Shown piece by piece: positions 1 through 12,268 of a DNA stretch of 64,000 nucleotides; within the stretch, counting starts at the first letter, position 1, and the number at the start of each line of letters is the position of its first letter. This stretch comes from Apostichopus japonicus (Eukaryota > Echinodermata > Holothuroidea > Aspidochirotida > Stichopodidae): the NCBI RefSeq assembly GCF_037975245.1, contig NC_092572.1, forward strand, positions 31,221,989 through 31,285,988, read 5' to 3'. Both the position numbers and the translations under genes were made by a program. The notes under the pieces were generated by a model. It had not been told where the DNA came from and did not search any database. It saw only the letters and a program-made list of their open reading frames with translations.

Positions 1-511
1 GTTGAATGTACTGTTTTGACAAAAGAGAATATTCTAATTGTAATTACATTAATGTATTCAACAATATAGTACATCAAAATAAAAAAAGGGCATTTTTACA
101 AAGTTACAAATTTATAAGAGGTCATTTGTGTTAGTAAAGATCATTTCGTATTACAAACAGGGGCACTTTTGCGGGGTACTTTAAGTTTTATAAATCTTTC
201 CCCCCCCCCCATCATTCCCCACCAGACACAGACACATCACTACAAGCTTCCTGTAAGCGCTCTGAATTTGTTCAATGTTACAATATGGTTGTACAGAAGG
301 GCTGCAGGCGAAGTAAATGGCAAAACAAAGTTCACAATGATACTTGTTGCTGTCACTATACAGTGTACAGAATATTCAGTAAGGTCAATGTGCAACAGAG
401 ATATGCTGAGTAATCTAACTAATTAACAGGAACGGATAGCCAATCAGAGACAAGCAGAGTATATAACGTATCTGGTAATATATACATGTATATAATAAAA
501 TATCAAACAAT
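1..511. other. AT-rich non-coding stretch
   Basis: I see no gene here. A C-run lies near 200-210 and an 85-codon open frame crosses it, but that frame has low-complexity ends and no splice or start context, so I do not call it. Confidence 0.6.
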
Positions 512-750
512 CACCTTAACTCAATAGAAAGAGTACTATAACAGAGTATGTTTTGATCCACATATATAAACAACTTTAAGCAAGTAAAGGTTAGGGTTAA
601 CCTATAACCAAGACATGAATAACTGAACACCTTAATTCAAAAGAAAGAGTATTAGAATAGAGTATGTTTATATCCACATATATATAAACCACTTAAAGTA
701 AGTTAGGGTTAGTGTTAACCTAACATTAAGACATTAAGAACTGAACAATT
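512..750. repeat. Two-copy tandem repeat, about 115 bp unit
   Basis: Two adjacent diverged copies share the order: CACCTTAA, then AGAAAGAGTA, then AGAGTATGTTT, then CCACATATATA, then a GTTAGGGTTA-type block, then AAGACAT and CTGAAC. The first copy runs about 512-627 and the second about 628-750. Both contain TTAGGGTTA, which resembles the telomere repeat, but there is only one such block per copy, so this is not a telomeric array. Confidence 0.75.
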
Positions 751-1289
751 CAAAGCTGTATCTTACACATATCAGTCGTTGGTAATTATCATTAAGGTGT
801 TATTGTCTATGAATTTGCTATTAAACTCATATAATGGTCATTTATGTACATTATTTATAATTACATTCAACTATTCCATTCTAAACATTTTCCTCTTGAC
901 TCATTTTGTATCTGAGCCTAATCTAAGCCACTAAGTCCTGATACCCGTGATTGTCAACTGTATCGGATTACACGCAAAAAAATGGAGTGTTGAATTTTAA
1001 CACTTTCCAGGTGTAGCCGTTCACCCTACACCTGAAGGGTTACTCTGACCCTGAGTAGGGTTACATAATTTATGTAGCGTGAATTTTTTAACACCTGCAG
1101 AAGTGTACTTTCAGTTCGAGTATTCTGATTGGTCAAACCTCCCGTCAGCTGGATTCTTAGTGTAAGTACCACCGTACCGTGAACACACATTTACCGTACC
1201 TAGCAATACTTGTACCAGTTTGTCGACATTTATCGTTACTAAATGTACTATAGTAACCACAGCCATATATACGTTCAAGCCACAAAACG

Positions 1290-1382
1290 TTACGTACTCA
1301 GTGTGCGATAACGAGCTACAATGGCATGAAAATGACGTTATAGGAGACTGGGGCCTGGAAGAATTGATTGAAAAATTCGAAG
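1290..1382 (+). pseudogene. SAM-domain-like first exon fragment
   Basis: A frame open through 1382 ends in W-G-L-E-E-L-I-E-K-F-E followed directly by a donor GGTATGT. A Trp followed by (E)ELIEKFE resembles the start of a sterile alpha motif (SAM) domain. No in-frame ATG was found, so the start is not set. The pairing with the downstream exon at 2345, within one inverted-repeat element, suggests a transposon-borne spliced gene. Similarity to SAM proteins rests on a short motif only, so this is a weak call. Confidence 0.3.
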
Positions 1383-2344
1383 GTATGTTTTGATATTATG
1401 TAAGTGTACGTGACAAGAACGAGATATGCTTAGAGACCCACGACTAAGCTGGGTAGACGAATGCATTTGAATCGCTTGCGTTACGTAGACCTAACGTTAA
1501 AGTCATACTATAAGTTAATATAATAGGCTAGCTGCTGTTTGTCATAGTCAACTCATAATTGTCAACGAATCAGTGTAGCCTACATACAAGTAAACATTAA
1601 ACGGAATTGCCTTTCGGACGGACGGAGGACTTTGGTCTAGGCCTTTATTGTAATCTAGTGCATTCTATTCCTTTTTGTGCGTTAACCGTAACTTCGTATA
1701 CCCTGCGAGTCACTTTTTTTAAGTATTACTACTAGGCCTAGTACTAGTAGTAGTAGGGTATACTTAGGCTATTTCAAGACAATGCATTTTAAATAGCATC
1801 GGGCATGGGCCTATAGAACACGCTGGTACTATGTTCAATAAGGGATAAACATATATTCATGTAATGCAATATATAATTACCACTAATTGCCATTTTAGCT
1901 TGTAAGTTGTAGCAAGTAGGCCAAAGCTGATGTGGATTGGTGATACTTTTAGACCTAGGCCTAGGCCCAACTATAATTTAGCTATCTTATGGAAGTGATC
2001 TAGCTGTTATAATTCATATCAATCTACACAATTGCAGTGGGAGTGAGCATTGCTTTAAGCATTGTTAACATGATGCATTGGTTATAAAAGTTGCCTTCCT
2101 TGTCTGATGAAAGTTTAATGCAAGTTCCTGTTTTGACAAGTAATCACTATAGGCCATCTGGCTTTCTAGATTCAAACGTACTTGAAGAAGTTAGAATCAC
2201 AACTGATTAAATTGTGGGCATTTTTTTTAGGAATGTTCATGTTTTGTGAGGGGTACATGTAAAAAACTGCTTACGCTCCAAGAAGGTTTTAACACAACTT
2301 CATTATGATGGGAATTTTCTTTTCTTTTCTTTGTTGTTACTTAG

Positions 2345-2674
2345 GAAGCATCAACTTGGAATTCTATTTGCAAAAGATTTCAGAAAGACCTCAGCAATAT
2401 GTGTAACTTCTTGGAGGAAGCAAAATACACCCCAAGCAGTCATTTGTGATCATCCAGAGACATGCCCTACCCCAGAGGACATTTATGAAGCCATTGATGT
2501 TTGCTTCAAATTATTCTACCTGTTAAATCTGAAATATACCAAATTGCAAGTCTCGGTGCCTGGGAATTTTTCCAAAAAGTTGTCTACAAGTTGCCTGGTG
2601 GTGTGAAACGCAACCAGATTCGAGATTTTTATGCTCACCGTGCCGACAAAAAAGACAAAGTTACTGCAGTTTAG
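2345..2674 (+). pseudogene. Frameshifted 3' exon of the element's gene
   Basis: A strong acceptor (a T-rich tract ending TTACTTAG at 2344) opens a frame of about 64 codons containing HPETCPTPEDIYEAIDVCF. Near 2535 the coding sense moves to another frame, which continues as AWEFFQKVVYKLPGG and stops at TAG 2672-2674. The second half makes sense only after a one- or two-base shift, so the copy is broken. The WEFFQK-type motif recalls transposon-associated proteins of unknown function in fish and invertebrates; that is recalled from memory and not tested. The stop lies inside the first unit of the 164-bp repeat. Confidence 0.45.
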
Positions 2675-3175
2675 CAGTTGTCATAGACAGAACTCCATGT
2701 TTCCTCATCTTACGGATCAGAATGTATGTAAAGTTGTTGCTTATTTGGAATTTTCTTTGGGAAGAGTTTTTTCTTTGTGTTTAATTTGGAATACCAAAGG
2801 CACGAGCCAACAACAAAGACAAAGTACCTGCAGTGTAGCAGTCATCATAGACAGTACTCCACGTTTTCTCATCCCACGGATCAGCATATATCTAAAGTTG
2901 TTGCTTATTTGAAATTGACTTTGGGAAGAGTTGTTTCTTGCATTTAATCTGGAATACCAAAAGGCATTTGCCAACAACAAAGACATAGTCACTGTAGTGT
3001 AGCAGTCATCATACACAGCACTCCATGTTTTCTCATCCCATGGATCAGAATTTTTCTAAAGTTGTTGCTTATTTGAAATTGACTTTGGGAAGAGTTGTTT
3101 CTTTGTCTTTAATCTAGAAACAAAAGGCATGTGCAAAAAAATAAAGACCAAGTAACTGCACTGTAGCATTTGAAA
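2642..3175. repeat. 164-bp minisatellite, about 3.3 copies
   Basis: Unit starts (GCCAACAACAAAGACA-like) fall at 2642, 2806, 2970 and 3133, a spacing of 164, 164 and 163 bp. Each unit also holds AAAGTTGTTGCTTATTTG and TTTGGGAAGAGTT. The array lies in the 3' part of the inverted-repeat element and overlaps the end of its coding fragment. Confidence 0.85.
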
Positions 3176-4115
3176 ATGTTGGCACTTTTAAGTTGACTTA
3201 ATTCCACAAGACAATACTTTTATAGCCTAAATTGTTCGTTTTACATTTAATGGGATATAATAAATGGACCTCTGGAATAGGAAGGTAGTAGAGTAGAAAA
3301 TCCCACATTCTGAATTGTTTGTGTTGTCATTGCTTTTTGCTCTCTCTTAAATGTAACTTTCTGCTGTGAGCGATTCAAACATGCATCCATATTGTTTACC
3401 TAATTACTAGGTAATAATTAACCTAAAACCTGTATAAAATATTTTCTAAACGGGTGCGATGTAAACTTTTCTGGCAAAATTTTACATAACAGTATTGTAT
3501 TTGCGTTACATAATAAACATGTAAAACTTTACAAACCAGCAGTTAAATATACATCCAGAAGTATAAACGAGAGAGCACTATTGTGTGTTGAGAGTCCATT
3601 AAGTATCATCTTGACACAGATGACAAATGAACACCATATGGTGGTAATTCTACTCACTGAAGCAGAACTTTGACACCCAGAAGGCCAAAAAATGTGCACT
3701 AGAGTGTTAATTATACTCCCTGAAGTGCAATTTTGACACCCAGAAGTTTTAACAAATGAACACTTTATTGTGTTAATTTTACTCCCTGTAGTGTACCTTC
3801 AACACCAGGAAGTGTTATTTTGACACTTGTATGGGTGTTGTTAAGGCAACACTCGCAAAGTGTTATATTATGTTACACTTCTGAAGTGTTAATTTGACCC
3901 GGTGGGTGTTGTCCCTAATCCAAACAGGGTGGGGTGTTAAATTCAACACTTTACGATTCAAATTTAACACTTCATTTTTTTGAGTGTATCTGTGACTTGA
4001 TACACCCAATCAGACATGGGCGTACATACGGGTCCCCCTTGTACCCCTAGAAAATCAGAGCATTATACAAAACAGTAAGAAATAACTCAACATGATAAGC
4101 CCCTACACCGCCAAT

Positions 4116-5205
4116 GAGACTGAATTCCTTTCGGAAAAAGAATCTTTTTCCGATAAAAAATGAATATCAGAGAACATTTAATATCTGAAACGTGAAAATG
4201 TATCAGCTCAGGTCTCAGGCTTCCCAGCAGGGCTTAGAATACATTCCGGAGTATTTTAATTCCTTCCTCTGACATGTGCGTTCGTGCTTTTAACTCACTA
4301 TAAGTAGTGGAGTAGCCAGAGGGTGGGGAAGAGGGGTGGAGGCAGGGTGATGTCCCCCAAAAGCATTTTCGCGGGCGAACCGGGTTAGCAAGAAAGGGTG
4401 ATAAACCCCAAAAATATAATGCTAATAAACTATATTTTTTGATGAGAAATGAGTATCATTAAGGATCGATAGTTAAGAGAAAATCTGAATGAGCCTATGA
4501 GAACACGTGGATAAATGATATGATAACGGAATTTATGTCTGTTTTAAACTTTTCTAATAAAACCGAACGATCAAAACCTGCCTGTTGTGGAATGTTTATT
4601 GGTGAACCACGTGACCGATTCCTCTTCATTGTGTCCTTATAGAGGGGCTTCGGAAGAGGGTTCAATCCAGGAGGTGGAGGGGGGGGGGGTGGCAGACATC
4701 GAATGCAGTGTGACATCGCTAAGATTATGTCCAAGATTATAATACGATAACAATATCTCAGTCAATCGATTCACCATAGTATAGACATTTGCATATTGGA
4801 CGTTTGAAATAAGGGTAAGGGGGAAACAAAGAAGTAGCAAAGTAAGGAATATCTCAAAATGCTAAAGCTTGCGGGGCTTCACCCCTGCACCCTACTGGGG
4901 ATTTCAAATACATTTCAGTAAATGGAATTTCTCTCTTAAATGTATTTTTTAGCTGTATAATGAATATCGGGTAACAATAGATATATGAAAAGTGAAACTG
5001 GTGCAGCTTAGTAAAGTCCCAATGAGACTCACTAGGGCTTAGAATACATTCGGGAGAAATTTGATTCCTCTCTCTGACCTGTTTTTTGTTTTTGCTTTAA
5101 ACTCGATATAAGCTTCGGCGTATCCAGAGGGCTGAATTAAGACAGGAACTCCCCCCCCCTCCCCTCACGCAAACATTTTAGGAAACGCAACCGGGATTTG
5201 CAAAA
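4116..5205. repeat. Diverged direct repeat pair (4116-4391 and 4920-5205)
   Basis: The two blocks, about 800 bp apart and in the same orientation, share in order: AATGAATATC, AGGGCTTAGAATACATTC, TTGATTCCT/TTAATTCCT, CTGACCTGT-like text, ACTCGATATAAG/ACTCACTATAAG, a CC-AGAGGG block, and AACCGGG. They are old copies of one interspersed element. The DNA between them (4392-4919) has a G-run and no gene that I can support. Confidence 0.6.
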
Positions 5206-5897
5206 TGAAAATCGGCAACGAAAATAAATATCCGTGATATGTATGATACTGGATAGGCTGATTGTGTTTTATAGTATACAGCGTGATCTACCTCAAGTTT
5301 TTCATCATTAGTCATGCTTAGCATAGAGCGAGATTTCATCAAACAAGTTAACTTTGATTCAGTAATTGACTCTTCTAGGCAAAGTTACCTGCGTCACGTG
5401 GTACCGGCTTGTCGTCTCTATTATAAACAACATCTCTATTTGAGTCACTGATATATAGATACCTGCGTATGCCTGTCTATATACGTACTATTGTGTACAG
5501 TAAATATATATAGTACCGTAGCCACTGGGAGATTGGGAACACGTGCCTCCTTCCTTCCCCTACCCTCCCTTGCTACTCCCCTCCCCTGCCACTCCCCTCT
5601 TCTCCTTCCCCTTTTCTCCCTTCACCTCCTCTAAATGATGTTGAAAGTTGCTGAGTTTTATAACACACGCAAGCATGGTCGTATACACAGGAGTTGACGT
5701 GATGTAATGATAGCATAATTTTGCAGTCCGGTGGCCTCGTAATCAAATTGCGCGCCTGGAAGAAGTATAGATGGGCTATACAAAAATATGGGGTATGTGA
5801 CCAGTGAAAAGAGGGGGCCCGGTTTTGTCCTCGGGACCGGATCTGGCACTCGACGCTCCTACAGTGGAGTGCGCAAGGGGGTGGAGTAGGGCACGTA
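5206..5897. other. Non-coding stretch with pyrimidine-rich tract
   Basis: A C/T-rich run of about 100 bp lies near 5547-5630. The open frames crossing it on the minus strand are low-complexity by-products. No gene is supported. Confidence 0.55.
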
Positions 5898-6023
5898 GGC
5901 CATGGCCCCATCTCGGATCGTCAGTCAGGGGATGTGGGCCATGGCCCACCTCGATTCGTCAGTCTAGGCGCTAGGGGGTTGGGGAGTGCATATGGGTCAT
6001 GGTCACATCTCGGATCGTCAGTC
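5898..6023. repeat. Short tandem repeat, three copies of a 28-bp motif
   Basis: GGCCATGGCCC...TCGTCAGTC at 5898-5926, 5937-5964 and 5995-6023. The copies are spaced 39 and 58 bp apart, so this is an imperfect, unevenly spaced tandem repeat. Confidence 0.7.
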
Positions 6024-6519
6024 GTTGGGAAATGTTTTAGTCGGTGGATTGTAGCAATTATCCTGATGAGAATTGGACCCTTGATACGATTGTATAATCA
6101 CTCTTACTATTATGTTATCATTTATTAATTAACATTGCGTTGAGTGTTACTTATATGGACCTGCTTTATAGTCTAAATATGCACAGTGCACAATTTTATG
6201 TCTAAATTTATATTTATCTTTCCGGGGCAGGATCTCCAGACTCCCATCTCATATAGCAGCCGGTTTCAATAATCCAGCTCAGGCTCCCTAATCTATAAAG
6301 TCCTTCATCCGCCTCTGGACCTATCACAGAATTTCAGGCTCCAATATTAGGGAGTCATCTATACCCAGCCCCCCCCCCCTCCCCCCACACAAACCTTTGA
6401 TATTATGTGCATGCCATTGCGCTACTGCACCATATTGTCGCCTAACTGAAGCATATAAAGTTCTTTAAATGAAAAAAAAAAGATATGATATCCTCAGTTT
6501 TCTAACATGATTCAATAAT

Positions 6520-6736
6520 TTGAAAACATCTAACCCGTTCATATATAAGAGGCATTGTTGATGACTATAACTTGTTCTTCCGTTCATTGAAATCCTGTCT
6601 TACTGAATTAATCAACAACGGAGAACTGACCGGGACGATCAATTTAGGTAGAGAAAAATATGATTTGATTCTAGAACTGGACTCGAAACACGCACCCTTA
6701 CAATCCTTATATACTTGTTTGAATCCCGCTCTATAG
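6520..6736 (+). CDS. Candidate terminal exon, unknown product
   Basis: A frame open from 6520 ends at TAG 6734-6736. From 6551 it encodes about 61 residues of normal composition, including GIVDDYNLFFRSLKSCLTEL and later NLGREKYDLILELDSKHAPL. A poly(A) signal AATAAA follows at 6803-6808. Balanced composition, a stop and a signal within 75 bp suggest the last exon of a plus-strand gene, or a processed relic. The acceptor is weak (AG at 6548-6549 or nearby), so the exon start is unsure. I do not recognise the family. It lies upstream of the NLR exons but ends in a stop, so it is not part of that gene. Confidence 0.35.
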
Positions 6737-6802
6737 CTCATCATATCTACACTCAATTTTGTCAAATTGTGTATAATTTCTTTACTTGTTTTCATATTTT
6801 TT

Positions 6803-6808
6803 AATAAA
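6803..6808 (+). terminator. Poly(A) signal AATAAA
   Basis: Canonical hexamer 66 bp after the stop of the candidate exon ending at 6736. Confidence 0.4.
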
Positions 6809-7189
6809 CAGTGGTCTTACGTTGTTTTCATTTTCGTAAACCAATATGTAGATTTCTTGTCAAGACATATTCGGAGTTGGCCATCGCCGCTTGTAGTTTC
6901 ATCTACACAGTTTGTGTACTTTACAGGCAAAATACATCGGAAACTTACAATGTTTGCGTATTAATAGACGTAGCAATGCATCAACGTACAGTAGGTACCT
7001 TTGAACGGCTGATATGACAGAATAAACAAAGCAAGGCATAACTATCAGATATAAATTGTGTTATCAAATAAAGTCTTTGATTGTGTAAACTTTAAAACAT
7101 GAACTTTGAAACCAGTGGCAACTATACACTGATTCCTACCGATATCTATTTAGCGTCCAGGATCGTATGTTAGAACGTCACATGACCTA

Positions 7190-7336
7190 CACGACGCCAT
7201 CTTGCCAATTGGATGTTCTTCATTCCTGTTGCCGATTGTTCTTCCTTCGTGATTTTCATCAGTTATTTAAGGATTAAAGGATTCTAGACTTAAATTCTAC
7301 TCTGGATGATAAATCTACAAAGCGATGATCGTACTG
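7190..7336 (+). promoter_or_regulatory. Promoter-like stretch and short first exon
   Basis: GTCACATGAC (7169-7178) is followed by CGCCATCTTG (7193-7202), which matches the YY1-type element common at animal transcription starts. About 130 bp later comes ATGATCGTACTG followed by a textbook donor GTAAGTAAC at 7337. This could be the 5' end of the NLR gene, with the ATG at 7325. No middle exon linking it in phase to 9602 was found, so ownership is inference. Confidence 0.35.
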
Positions 7337-9601
7337 GTAAGTAACACACAGGAGACAGTAATGGTGTAAAGCTATATATGTACTGATATACTAAACACGT
7401 CATAAATAGCAGGCCTTACAACTTTAGGCTTAGGTCCAACTTAAATGAATGAATCTGGACGGAAGTCATTTTATATATTCCTCAAGGTATACGATTATTT
7501 TCAGCTTGCAATTATATGCATGAGAGAGATGCATTTGTCTTACTTTCTATCCGTATAGAACGTGGAGTAAATCATGTGGGAAGAATATGGACCATTGGAT
7601 CAGTTTTTCTAAGATAAATCTAGTGGGAAGTTCATGGAACATGGCATAAGTTAGGTCTATATGTGGGAAGTAAAGAGAACATTAAATAAGTTAGAATAGG
7701 CTTACCTGGTGGGAATGTGGTTCTTGTCAGTAAAACCACGTCAAAACATTACAGTACTCTTAAACTCTACAAACAAATAATAATTAGGAAGAATATTAAA
7801 ACAATAGAATAAACAGATTAAGTTTAAGAATTTAACTGATTTTTATGAGTTTTGTTTTGTATGAAAGCTATCACGTGACTGATATTTTTGCTTTATCAGG
7901 GTGACCAGAACGATGCATGGTAAATGTTATTTTACTGAAATTATCAGAAAAATATAAATCATGTGAGATTCAAACTTATATAGCTTATGAAGGAACCGTT
8001 ACTATTATTTTCCTCTGCCCGAGTCTCAGTCGTGCCGCTTAAATCAGCAGTTTAACTAAGGCTAACACTTTTAACCTGGTAGGCTAATGCTATACTAACG
8101 AGTGTGTATTGATAACAGTGGGTCATCTTTCTCTTTAATTTCATAAACTAAAGATTACTGGGGGAATAATTGAGATGATAATTGAATTGATTAGATCTTC
8201 AACGTTAACATTTCGGCACGTGCACGCTTTGTATTGCTGTATTATAAACATTAATGACCAATTTGGAAAATGTTTAGAAAGAAATACAGATTTTTACCTC
8301 ACTTTTTGCAATGAACCTAGACTATAGTCAAACTAGTGACATACATTTTTATCTGATGTCACTATCAATTAGCATCGATAGAATAATAAAAATCAACTCA
8401 AACAGCTTCTTTAACAAGGAAATAAATAACCGTTGTATCTACAATTAAGAGAAACTCGCACTAATTGTGAAACCCGCCGTCTAAAATGATGAGCTGTAGG
8501 TGACATCGTAAAATGATATCATGAATATTGATAACAAAACAGAAAGTTGATTTTATCAGGGCGGGTTAATATTAGATTACTTCAAAGGTCGATGTTTTGT
8601 GTAAACAATAAACAGTAAATAAGAGATAAGGAGAGATTTACTTTGGTGTAATCTTTGTCGAGCCAGAGACCTGAACTGGTAAAGTAGATAGTTCTGTTGA
8701 CTTATAATAACACATTGATTTATGAAAATTTTGTTAAGTTAGTTTTATCCATGCAAACTGTATCTATATATTCAACAGATCATCGTTTTGAAAGATAATC
8801 ATGGATAATATCACTCAAAGGAAAAGAAAAGTGAAGACCCAAGTTTATCCCACGAAAGTTGTTGTGATGTCATAATCGATGGAGCGCCTTACAGTACAAG
8901 GTTTGTTGTAATTACATATGTTTGTATTAGTAACTTAGCATGGGAAGGCTGATGTTAAAATAAACATTGATAGGGATTTAAGCCTCAACATTGTTATTAC
9001 TCTTACAGTGTATGATTGAGTGTTCAACATGATTTTTAAAAGTATATATATATATTTTTTTTAAATAAAAAAATTGAAAGGTGTTATCAAACTGATTGAG
9101 TGACTTATGTGACATGGTGAGATATTATAACACACTGTACTAAAATTACCTGATGTAGATGTAATCAAATGCACCAAAAACATGTCGTACTTTTGACTCC
9201 TAAACTGCTAGGCAGGACTGAGTTCAGATATAAAATGTTCACGTTTGTTCCAAAGAAGGGGAATGAAACGGTAATCTACTTGTATCAGATCGAGAGCAAA
9301 GTAATAAATATTTATGTTATTATAACTTAATTCACAAAGGGCCAATTAAGTCAACATCTACTGAATTCGAAGTGAATTTTACCAGTTGAAATCGACATCT
9401 ACCTTATAAATTTGACCTAACTGATTGGAAGTATGATATGTAGATATGAACGCATATAAGGAGATATAAATTTGCACATTACTCCGAATTACTTTTGTTG
9501 CTCACATTGACATGAAACAGTTTGCCCACTATAATTGTTTCCAGGGCAGTCTTTTGTCCCAAAAATAATGTTTACAAATCAACATTTTGTTCTCTTTTTA
9601 G
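7337..9601. other. Presumed upstream intron or 5' region of the NLR gene
   Basis: No exon could be fixed here. The NACHT exon needs a preceding exon that leaves one base of a codon. Short open stretches at 8810-8900 (donor CAAGGTTTGT) and about 9211-9270 do not give that phase. A poly(A/T)-rich tract lies at 9041-9075. Confidence 0.4.
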
Positions 9602-11124
9602 ACAAAAAGTCCATACTCATCAATTCTCTGAAGAGTAGGTATAAACTACAATATGACGCAATCCAGCCCATACCGTATATCAAGGACAGACTATATTGTG
9701 TCGACAAGGTATTTGTTGAGGGCGGTACAGAGATAAATGTTGTTAAAGGAGCGACGAAGGAGAAAGAAGGACCATGGGTACGTGTGGACTCGTACAAAGA
9801 TATCTTCACAGACCCACGAATGAACGCCAAACGGCGCATCATAGAAGCAGAAGCCGGGTATGGTAAGTCAACAGTGGCCCTACAGCTCGCCTATGATTGG
9901 TGCAATGGTGTCAAGGATTCACCTTTTAAAGACGTAGAGATTCTAATTCTTCTCCGGTTGAGGCAGCTAAACAGCAAGATATCTATCTATCAAGCAATTA
10001 AGCTGTTCTTAGTAGGACCAAAAGATCCTCGTATCAAATCTACTGATATTAAAGATATCATTGAAAGTTGTTCTTCTGTTGAGGTACTCCTGGACGGGTA
10101 TGATGAGTTTCCAGATAGGGACGGAGATACCGGAAGTGACGTAGGACGTATCATTACCAGCAATCTGTTTGGGAATATTGATGTTACCCTGACAACCAGA
10201 TATCTTCCGAAGGATTATGACAAAGAAAACACAAAGCTAGTGAGGTTAGTTGGCTTTGACGAAAAGGCACGTGACCAGTACATTCGCAAGGCTGTTACTG
10301 GGGAAGACGAAGAAAGCGTTGCTAAAATTAAGCGCGCTTTAAAGTCCAACCCGATCCTTGATGCCCTATGTCAGGTGCCTCTTTTCTTTGTTATGTTTTC
10401 TCACATGACTCACGAGAAAGTACTTTTTATGAGATTTAATTCAGTCACAGAGTTTTTCCGCTACATGATGAAGTGTTTCCATAGTCACAAGAGCAATAAA
10501 TCAATGGATAGGAACACGAGACCACACAATGTTACATATGAGCTGAAATTCACTGAACTTAGTAAAGTAGCATTTGAAGGTCTCTGCGGTGAAAACCAAC
10601 AGTTATCATGGCGTAAGGATGGACTCTGTACACGGCTGGGTCAAGGGTTTTATAAACATTATAATGCAGTCGGTATCTTTGTAGAGGAAGAAGTGTATAA
10701 TGTGACAAACGAACAGACTTCTACTGCAGACATACAGACAAGGACTGACGTAAGGTTCTATCATCAACTATTCTGTGAATGGTTTGCGTCTTTTAGACTG
10801 GTAGAAATTGTAGTTGCTACAAGAAATGCATCTGAGCTGAAGAATGTTCTTGATAAAGTGGATCCATTTAATCTTCAGTACCTCTATCGATTCACCTGTG
10901 GGATTAGCCCAGCCGTTGGGAAGAGGATAATAGAATACTTGAAGAGCAGGAGAGACGGTGATAAGTTTGCCATCCTCTGCATCCTGGAACAAACTGGTGA
11001 GGTAGATGGAATCAAGGACACCGTCAGGGATCTGTGTTCAAAGCGAGTTGAAATCGATGACGACAACAGCAAGCTTCTTCAGAGATCCACCATCCAGCTC
11101 TTGGAGATTGCATCTAGATTGGAT
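9602..11124 (+). CDS. NLR receptor, NACHT exon
   Basis: This 1,523-nt exon encodes the ATPase module of a NOD-like receptor, a cytosolic family used for microbe or danger sensing. The start is set by the T-rich acceptor TTTTGTTCTCTTTTTAG at 9585-9601; the frame is open further left but is poor there. The end is the donor GATGTAAGT at 11125. Walker A is EAGYGKST (9850-9873), Walker B is EVLLDGYDEF (10081-10110) and the sensor is TLTTR (10186-10200). A FYHQLFCEWFAS motif (10756-10791) fits the conserved helical-domain-2 signature of NLRs. The N-terminal effector domain is missing from view. It ends in complete-codon phase, matching the LRR exon at 56679. Beyond the donor the frame runs into an intronic stop at 11191-11193. 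Confidence 0.9.
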
Positions 11125-12268
11125 GTAAGTATGTTCATCATATATATTAGTTCCTGTCAACTATACCAAAACAACGTGATGCTGATCGATTAACTAAACA
11201 TACACAAAAATCAATATCAATAACAACATAATTTAAAACAAACTCCACTTCATGAATGTTTACGTTAGGTTCAGTGACAGACAAATCTAAATAAGTATAT
11301 ATTCATTAAACTACACAGCCCACCAAGAGGAAGTCACAAATTATCAATTACACGCCACAACTGAGAGATTACTGATCGAATCTACACAGGCCCGTACAAC
11401 AATTTGCTTTATTCTTTTCTCAACATGACCTTCTCCAAATCGTGGAAAGGATTTTAAAGACCAACTATGGAGACATTTTTTTTTGGGGGGGGGGGAGGGG
11501 GGAGGGGAATTTTCCATTAATTTGGGAGATTACATACACATAATCAACGTGTAAAAAATAATCTTCGAAAACCTACTATAACCCATCAAAAAACGACCAC
11601 GAAAATGGACATTTTGGGTAGTCACGTGACATGAACCTCTGGAATGTCTGAAAACAGAGATTGATCCAAAGGAGCCTCTGGTCATCGTGTGACGTCATAA
11701 TGTGTATCGCAAAAATCAAACGCTAAACTAGGCACTGTTTATACCCAGATAGCGAAAAATTGTATTGTATTTGACTTCCAATTTCGAGCGTTTGAAAAGC
11801 TGTTAGCTTAAAACAAGAACATATGAAAGTAAACAACTAGTTAAATTTTAGGCAGAAAATCTAGTAAAATGTTTTATTTTATTAGCAAAATTTCCACTCA
11901 TATGGAGGCATCGTTAACATAGCGGAGCGTCAATAGGTACGTACGGTACAATATACTGTAGAACATGCAAGCAGCTTGCCGATTCCGTAATACAATTTGA
12001 TCGCAAGATACCGTAAACTGAACAGAAGAATAGACCTAAAAGATGCCTCATGCCTGATATGTGACGGGGAAATAGTTTACGTTACTGTCACCAAATTACC
12101 CCCAAAACACTTAACATAGTCGAACAACTACGAGAAGACGCTGACCCGAATCGACCAGGGTAGCATATACATGACTAAGCTTCAGCTGAAGATAGTACTT
12201 ACTCGTTTTAATATCCAAAAGCACAAACACAGAAAAAGTATCCTTTCAATAAACAAAATTTAGCAGTG
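11125..12268. other. Start of the large NLR intron
   Basis: No gene is seen. A T-run followed by a G-rich run lies at about 11470-11510. The rest is AT-rich unique-looking DNA. The first 45,554-bp intron runs from 11125 to 56678 if the exon model is right. Confidence 0.5.

Larger units (their letters stand above)
970..3987. mobile_element. 3 kb terminal-inverted-repeat element, degraded
   Basis: The left end reads ACACGCAAAAAAATGGAGTG and the right end, read on the minus strand, starts ACACTCAAAAAAATGAAGTG. They form an imperfect inverted repeat of about 30 bp rich in AACACT/AGTGTT motifs. More AGTGTT/AACACT motifs cluster at 3700-3960. I could not find a convincing target-site duplication. 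Inside are two exon-like fragments (about 1290-1382 and 2345-2674) and a 164-bp tandem repeat. The element looks like a DNA transposon that carried its own spliced gene and has decayed. The superfamily is not determined. Confidence 0.6.

Noticed and set aside
8779-8900. Exon of the NLR N-terminus
   Set aside because: Acceptor and donor are plausible, but only one frame is open near the end and its phase puts a stop into the NACHT exon.
9535-9601. Extension of the NACHT frame to the left
   Set aside because: The sequence before 9602 reads through a T-rich acceptor tract; the protein becomes family-like only after it.
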